Shown piece after piece: positions 16,028 through 19,829 of a stretch of 19,829 nucleotides of DNA. The notes beneath the pieces were generated by a model. It was given only the letters and a program-made list of their open reading frames with translations, was not told the DNA's origin and searched no databases. Source of the stretch: CBDTTW01 sp965363675 (GTDB taxonomy: Bacteria; Bacteroidota; Rhodothermia; Rhodothermales; DASSAV01); NCBI GenBank assembly GCA_965363675.1, contig CBDTTW010000038.1, forward strand, positions 1 to 19,829, read 5' to 3'. Positions within the stretch are counted from its first letter, which is position 1. Every line of letters begins with the position of its first letter. The position numbers were made by a program, and so were the translations under genes.

Positions 16028-16067
16028 CGGCCGCGTGGCGTACTCTGGGAGGGACGCCGCGCGGCCG
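16028..16067 (+). terminator. Long hairpin after the MscS gene
   Basis: CGGCCGCGTGGCGT (16028-16041) pairs with ACGCCGCGCGGCCG (16054-16067) over 14 positions with one G-T wobble, around a 12-base loop. A weak tail (CTTGCGTTT) follows. It lies 25 bases after the channel stop and 47 before the sulfatase start, so it could be a terminator for one gene or a structured leader of the next. Confidence 0.45.
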
Positions 16068-16114
16068 CTTGCGTTTCGGGCCGCCCCTTTCCTTCTTCCT
16101 GATCGAGACCGGTG

Positions 16115-17602
16115 ATGCTCGGACGAACGTTCTGGCTGTTTCTGGCGCTGCTCTGGCCCGGCGCCGCCTTTGCGCAAGGCGCGCGCAACGTCGTGATGAT
16201 CGTGGCGGACGACCACGGCCAGGATACGGGCGCCTACGGCAACCCCATCATCCAGACGCCGAATCTGGACCGCCTGGCTTCGGAGGGCACGCTGTTTCTG
16301 CGCGCCTACGCCACCACGGCCAGTTGCAGCCCCAGCCGGTCGGTCATCCTGAGCGGGTTGCACAACCACCGCACCGGGCAGTACGGCCTGGAGCACGCCG
16401 TACACCACTTCCAGAGCTATGACCACCTGAAGGGTTTGCCGGTGCTGCTGGCCGAGGCGGGCTACCGCACGGCGCGCGTCGGCAAGTACCACGTCGCGCC
16501 GGAGTCGGTGTACCACTTCCAGGAGGTGTTCGAGGCCAACGCGCGCAACCCCGTCGCGATGGCCGAGAGCGTGCGCAGCTTTATCGGGGCGGCGGACAAG
16601 CGGCCGTTTTTTCTCTACTTTGCCACGTCCGACCCGCACCGCAGCGGCGACCCGGGGGCCGGCGAGGGCTCGGGGGTGGGCGCCGTTTCCGAAACGCTCC
16701 GCCCGGACCCCTTCGGCAACCGCGCCGAGGGGTACCCCGGCGTCACGACGGTGACCTACCGCCCCGAAGAGGTGCGCGTGCCGCCGTGGCTGCCCGATAC
16801 GCCCGCCACGCGCGCCGAGCTGGCCGAATACTACAGCTCGGTCTCGCGCGTCGATCAGGGGGTGGGCCGCCTCATCGCCCTGCTGAAGGAGGCGGGCGTC
16901 TACGAGCAGACGCTGATTCTCTACCTCTCGGACCACGGGGCCGCCTTCGCCGGAGCCAAGACGACCGTATACGAGCCCGGCCTGCGCGCGCCGCTCATCG
17001 TGCGCCACCCCGACGCGGCCCGGCGCGGCGTTCGGAGCACGGCGCTCATAAGCTGGGTGGACCTTACGCCCACCATCCTCGCGTTTGCCGGCGTCGCAGA
17101 GCCGACCTACGGCCAGCCTGCCGAGACGGCCTACGTCAAGGCGCGCGTGCCGGCGCAACACGGGCTGCACGGGCGCTCGCTGCTGCCGGTGCTGGCCGAG
17201 CCCAACCCTCAGGGGTGGGACGAAGCCTACGGCTCGCATACGCTCCACGAGGTGACCATGTACTACCCCATGCGCACGGTCATCGGGCGGCGGTACAAGC
17301 TCATCTGGAACATCGCCAACGGCCTTGCCTTCCCGTTTGCCTCGGACTTGTGGGCCTCGGCGACGTGGCAGAGCGTTTGGCAGGGCGGCGGCCTGGAGGC
17401 GCAGTACGGGCCGCGCTCGGTGCGCCGGTACCTGCACCGGCCCGAGTTCGAACTGTACGACCTCGAAGCCGACCCCTACGAGGCCCGCAACCTCGCCGAC
17501 GATCCGGCCATGGCCGGCGTGCTCGCAGAGCACAAGGCGAAGCTGCAAGCCTTCCAGGCGCGCACCTCCGACCCGTGGCTCATCGAGTGGGAGCGCCGTT
17601 AG
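16115..17602 (+). CDS. Secreted type I sulfatase, N-sulfoglucosamine sulfohydrolase-like
   Basis: The ATG at 16115 is chosen over the GTG just before it because it begins a clean signal peptide ending AAFA before Gln21. The 495-residue protein has the formylglycine motif C71-S-P-S-R75 (C-x-P-x-R class), which a sulfatase-modifying enzyme must oxidise. It also has the metal-binding start VADDHGQD (D32, D33), GKYHV, and YLSDHGAAFAGAKTTVYEPGLRAPLIV (D273, H274). The combination with a late FELYDLEADPYEARNLADDP is typical of the alkaline-phosphatase-like sulfatases (S1), and the overall pattern is closest to heparan N-sulfatase-like members. It should remove sulfate from sulfated sugars in the periplasm or outside the cell. 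It is convergent with the BNR_4 protein: the stop codons are adjacent (17602/17603), without a gap. Confidence 0.92.
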   Translation: MLGRTFWLFLALLWPGAAFAQGARNVVMIVADDHGQDTGAYGNPIIQTPNLDRLASEGTLFLRAYATTASCSPSRSVILSGLHNHRTGQYGLEHAVHHFQSYDHLKGLPVLLAEAGYRTARVGKYHVAPESVYHFQEVFEANARNPVAMAESVRSFIGAADKRPFFLYFATSDPHRSGDPGAGEGSGVGAVSETLRPDPFGNRAEGYPGVTTVTYRPEEVRVPPWLPDTPATRAELAEYYSSVSRVDQGVGRLIALLKEAGVYEQTLILYLSDHGAAFAGAKTTVYEPGLRAPLIVRHPDAARRGVRSTALISWVDLTPTILAFAGVAEPTYGQPAETAYVKARVPAQHGLHGRSLLPVLAEPNPQGWDEAYGSHTLHEVTMYYPMRTVIGRRYKLIWNIANGLAFPFASDLWASATWQSVWQGGGLEAQYGPRSVRRYLHRPEFELYDLEADPYEARNLADDPAMAGVLAEHKAKLQAFQARTSDPWLIEWERR

Positions 17603-19030
17603 TTAGGGTGTGCCCTCACGGCGCGGCGGGGGCGGCGCATACGGCTCCGGTGCGGCGAACGGCCCCGCCATGTCGTAAGGCATCCGGAAGACGCGCGCCC
17701 CGGTGCGGTCGCTGAAGTACAGGTGCGAGGGCGAGAGGCCATCGGCGTCGCCGTCGGCCCAGAAGGCGTAGAAGTCGGGATGCGCGTTCAGCGGGTGGCG
17801 CACGTAGCTATGATTGTACGGGCTGCCGGCGGTGAGGCGGCGCGTGCGCGCCCACGTCTGCCCTTCGTCGAGGCTGCGCCAGAGGGCGATTTCGCCGCCC
17901 GTACCCCAGGGCTGCGGCCCCGGCTCCGTCGGGCCGACGATCTGCCAGGCGCCATCCGGCTCGACGGTCAGCATGCCGGTGTCGTAGTTGTGGCCGGCGG
18001 GGGCGACGGGGTGGATGCGCCAGCGCGCGCCGTCCCAGCGGGCGACGGTCCAGGTGCGGGGGGCGCCGCCGGGTCCGGGGCGGTGGTCGCGGCTGGTGGT
18101 GTAGAGCATGGCGGGGCGGCCCTGCCGGTCGTAGGCGAGGTCGTGGAGGTAGACCAGAAGGCCCTCCCGGCGGTAGTCGTGCACCAGGGCCAGGGTGTCC
18201 AACTCGGCCAGAGGCGTTCGGACCGGGCGCCCGTCCACCGTTTGCCACGAGGCGCCGCCGTCGGGCGTTTCGAGGTAGTACAGATTGGTGCGCGTGTCGG
18301 CGTCGGAGGCCGGCAGGTGCACGTTGTAGGCCGTCCCGACGCGGCCGCCGAAGGCGGCGCTGGACTGGTAATGCCCGCCCTCGACGAGCTTGCGGGGCGG
18401 GGCCCACGTCCGGCCGTCCGGGCTGGTCGCCCAGTACATTTCGCGGCCGTGGGTATAGCGCGTCAGCAGGAGCAGGAAGCCGCCCCCGGCGCGCCGCCAG
18501 GGCTGCGGGTAGGCGAACGCGCCCTCGTAGAGCAGTTCGAAGCCGCCCGTGTCGTAGGGGCGTCGGCTGCGGTAAACGAAGCCGGGGCGCTGCGCCGCCC
18601 GCCCGCTGACGAACACGTACAGGTAACCCTGCTCGTCGATGCTGAGCGCGGGGTTGTCGTGCGGGTCGTCCACGGTCTCCTTGTCGTGCACGACGACGGG
18701 GCGCGAGAGCAGTCCCGTGTCGTGGTCGTACGTCCCGATCATCGCCAGCAGGCGGCGCGCGTCCGCGCGGGGCGTTCCGCCGTATACGAAGAAGGTTTTG
18801 CGCGCCGCCGGGGCGTAGACGGCCAGCGGGCGGTGGTTGGCCGTGTAGGTGCCCAGTCCGCCGGAATACTTGTCGCCGTAGGCGGAGGGCTGCCCGAGGG
18901 TAAACCAGATGCCCCGGTAGCCGCCGACCGTACGCACGGAGTCGGGGGGCGCGCCCGGCAAGAGGGCGCAGAGGAGCAGATGCAGCAACAAGGCCATGGG
19001 CGAGCGGTTTTGCACGGACGACGCGTGCAT
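17603..19030 (-). CDS. BNR_4-family beta-propeller protein, possible polysaccharide lyase (ulvan-lyase-like)
   Basis: The 475-residue protein has conserved BNR_4 sequence: GYRGIWFTLGQ, YGDKYSGGLGTYTANHRP (51-68), KTFFVYGGT, MIGTYDHDTGLLSRPVVVHDK, DDPHDNPALSIDEQGYLYVFVSGR (121-144, His124), RPGFVYRS, and GGHYQSS (His220, Tyr221). BNR_4 propellers include the PL24/PL25 ulvan lyases, which use histidine and tyrosine residues to cleave uronic-acid bonds. Many other members are uncharacterised, so lyase activity is an inference. A hydrophobic signal sequence (MALLLHLLLCALLPGAPPD) indicates export; the cysteine in it does not sit in a good lipobox. The start could be the ATG at 19030 or the one at 18997, 11 codons later, which begins the hydrophobic core more directly. 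The gene is divergent from the TetR gene and convergent with the sulfatase. Confidence 0.8.
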   Translation of the reverse strand: MHASSVQNRSPMALLLHLLLCALLPGAPPDSVRTVGGYRGIWFTLGQPSAYGDKYSGGLGTYTANHRPLAVYAPAARKTFFVYGGTPRADARRLLAMIGTYDHDTGLLSRPVVVHDKETVDDPHDNPALSIDEQGYLYVFVSGRAAQRPGFVYRSRRPYDTGGFELLYEGAFAYPQPWRRAGGGFLLLLTRYTHGREMYWATSPDGRTWAPPRKLVEGGHYQSSAAFGGRVGTAYNVHLPASDADTRTNLYYLETPDGGASWQTVDGRPVRTPLAELDTLALVHDYRREGLLVYLHDLAYDRQGRPAMLYTTSRDHRPGPGGAPRTWTVARWDGARWRIHPVAPAGHNYDTGMLTVEPDGAWQIVGPTEPGPQPWGTGGEIALWRSLDEGQTWARTRRLTAGSPYNHSYVRHPLNAHPDFYAFWADGDADGLSPSHLYFSDRTGARVFRMPYDMAGPFAAPEPYAPPPPRREGTP

Positions 19031-19071
19031 AGTATGGGTTTTTAGAGGAGGTATTGCAACGCCCCGCAGGG

Positions 19072-19113
19072 TTATCTATTTTGTTTATCAGAATGGTTAA
19101 ACAGGATAGATAA
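19072..19113. promoter_or_regulatory. Dyad-symmetric operator overlapping the TetR gene start
   Basis: A 42-base imperfect palindrome is centred at 19092/19093. Outer arms TTATCTAT (19072-19079) and ATAGATAA (19106-19113) and inner arms TGTTTA (19082-19087) and TAAACA (19098-19103) are all in register. The sequence is AT-rich against a GC-rich background and ends on the A of the regulator's ATG. It lies between divergent genes, so bound TetR would repress its own transcription and perhaps also the BNR_4 gene. Confidence 0.7.
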
Positions 19114-19781
19114 TGGCTTCGCCTGAGCCCCGGGAAGACCCCGGCACGCAGGAGCAGATCATCGAGGCGGCGCACCGGGTGTTCATGCGCCGGGGCACGG
19201 CGGGGGCGCGCACCCAGGAGATTGCCGACGAGGCGGGCGTCAACCGGGCGCTTCTGCACTACTACTACCGCACCAAGGAGCGCCTGGCCGAGGCGGTGTT
19301 TCTGCGCGCCGCCCGCATCATGTTTCCGAGCGTGCTCGGCGTGCTGGACTCTGAGGGAGGGCTGCGCGAGAAGTTGCAGCGCCTCGCGGAGGTCTACACG
19401 GACCTGCTGACGGCCAACCCGTACCTGCCGGGATACATTCTCTCGGAGCTGCATCACCGGCACGGGCAGTTTCTGGCGCTGCTCGGGAGCGTCTTGCCGC
19501 TTGAGGAGGTCCGCAAGAAAGTAATGGGCGCCTTGCAGGCCCAACTCGACGCCGAGGCGGCGGCGGGGCGTCTGCGCCCGACGCTTGCGGAGGACTTCGT
19601 GACGGCGTTCCTCTCGCAGATGATTTTTCCGTTTGCCGCCGCGCCGATGCTCCAGGCCATCCTCGGCCTTGGCCCGGAGGCGCGCGCGGCGATGGCGGCG
19701 CGCCGCCGCGAGGGCCTCGCCGACGCCGTGCTGCGCAGCTTTGCCCCCGACCCGCCGCCCCATCCCCCCACGCCGTTATGA
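19113..19781 (+). CDS. TetR/AcrR-family transcriptional regulator
   Basis: This 222-residue protein has the standard TetR layout. The N-terminal three-helix DNA-binding domain contains QEQIIEAAHRVFMRRGTAGARTQEIADEAGVNRALLHYYYRTKERLAEAVF (described here from residue 13 on), with the YYYRTKE stretch at the end of the recognition helix. A helical ligand-binding and dimerisation domain follows, ending in a Pro-rich tail. It probably binds the dyad at 19072-19113 and represses its own operon. The stop TGA at 19779-19781 overlaps the ATG of the next gene (19778), a tight coupling common when such a regulator heads an efflux operon in Bacteroidota. The inducer cannot be read from the sequence. Confidence 0.93.
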   Translation: MASPEPREDPGTQEQIIEAAHRVFMRRGTAGARTQEIADEAGVNRALLHYYYRTKERLAEAVFLRAARIMFPSVLGVLDSEGGLREKLQRLAEVYTDLLTANPYLPGYILSELHHRHGQFLALLGSVLPLEEVRKKVMGALQAQLDAEAAAGRLRPTLAEDFVTAFLSQMIFPFAAAPMLQAILGLGPEARAAMAARRREGLADAVLRSFAPDPPPHPPTPL

Positions 19782-19829
19782 TCGCCGTATTGCTCGTGCT
19801 TGCCGGTTTGCTGGCCCCGGCGGGGCAGG
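19778..19829 (+). CDS. Start of an exported protein (partial, possibly an efflux-operon outer-membrane component)
   Basis: An ATG overlapping the TetR stop (ATGA) opens a frame that runs to the window edge: MIAVLLVLAGLLAPAGQ. This is the hydrophobic core of a signal peptide with a plausible AxxGQ end. In Bacteroidota a TolC-like outer-membrane factor followed by membrane-fusion and RND pump genes often follows such a regulator, but with only 17 residues visible the identity is a guess. Confidence 0.55.
   Translation, partial: MIAVLLVLAGLLAPAGQ

Noticed and set aside
17723..19045. 440-codon open frame antisense to the BNR_4 gene
   Set aside because: Composition is Val/Gly/Ala/Arg low complexity, and the minus-strand frame has conserved BNR_4 motifs and a signal sequence.

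Overview
This high-GC window of nearly 20 kb most likely comes from a member of the Rhodothermota (Rhodothermales-like, within the wider Bacteroidota group). The main evidence is the secreted protein at 13570-14919. It ends in a domain starting with YPNPFNP, the C-terminal sorting/FlgD-like tail typical of Rhodothermota, Balneolota and relatives. Other features agree: most starts lack a Shine-Dalgarno sequence, and a TonB-dependent receptor, a sulfatase and a BNR-propeller protein are all present. The assignment is an inference and no 16S gene is present.

Layout: (1) 1-2464 holds the 3' end of pyrD, a long-chain acyl-CoA ligase gene and a tRNA-Pro(CGG) with a strong terminator. (2) 2465-4394 is a gene-poor stretch, a small DUF2306-like membrane protein gene, and a convergent mrr type IV restriction gene broken by a frameshift. 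(3) 4537-5535 is a Tat-exported phosphotriesterase-family hydrolase. (4) 5807-11194 is an operon mutA-mutB-meaB, encoding both methylmalonyl-CoA mutase subunits and their GTPase chaperone. (5) 11240-14919 is a cobalamin riboswitch with its own terminator, a BtuB-like TonB receptor and a secreted beta-propeller with a sorting tail. (6) 15086-16003 is an MscS-type channel. (7) 16115-19030 is a sulfatase convergent with a BNR_4 propeller protein resembling ulvan-type polysaccharide lyases. (8) 19072-19829 is a TetR regulator with a dyad operator, overlapping the start of an exported protein.

The centrepiece is B12. MutAB needs adenosylcobalamin, MeaB guards cofactor loading, and directly downstream lies a riboswitch-controlled uptake unit. 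In Bacteroides, BtuB works with the surface beta-propeller lipoprotein BtuG, which captures B12. Here the gene after the receptor is also a beta-propeller, but it has an ordinary signal peptide and a C-terminal sorting tail instead of a lipobox. It may be a BtuG-like B12 capture protein attached by a different route. The adjacency, riboswitch and domain types are read from the sequence; B12 binding by the propeller is an inference.

Second in interest are the broken mrr gene, whose two frames join into a full-length protein if one CT dinucleotide is removed, and the sulfatase/lyase-like pair, which suggests use of a sulfated polysaccharide.
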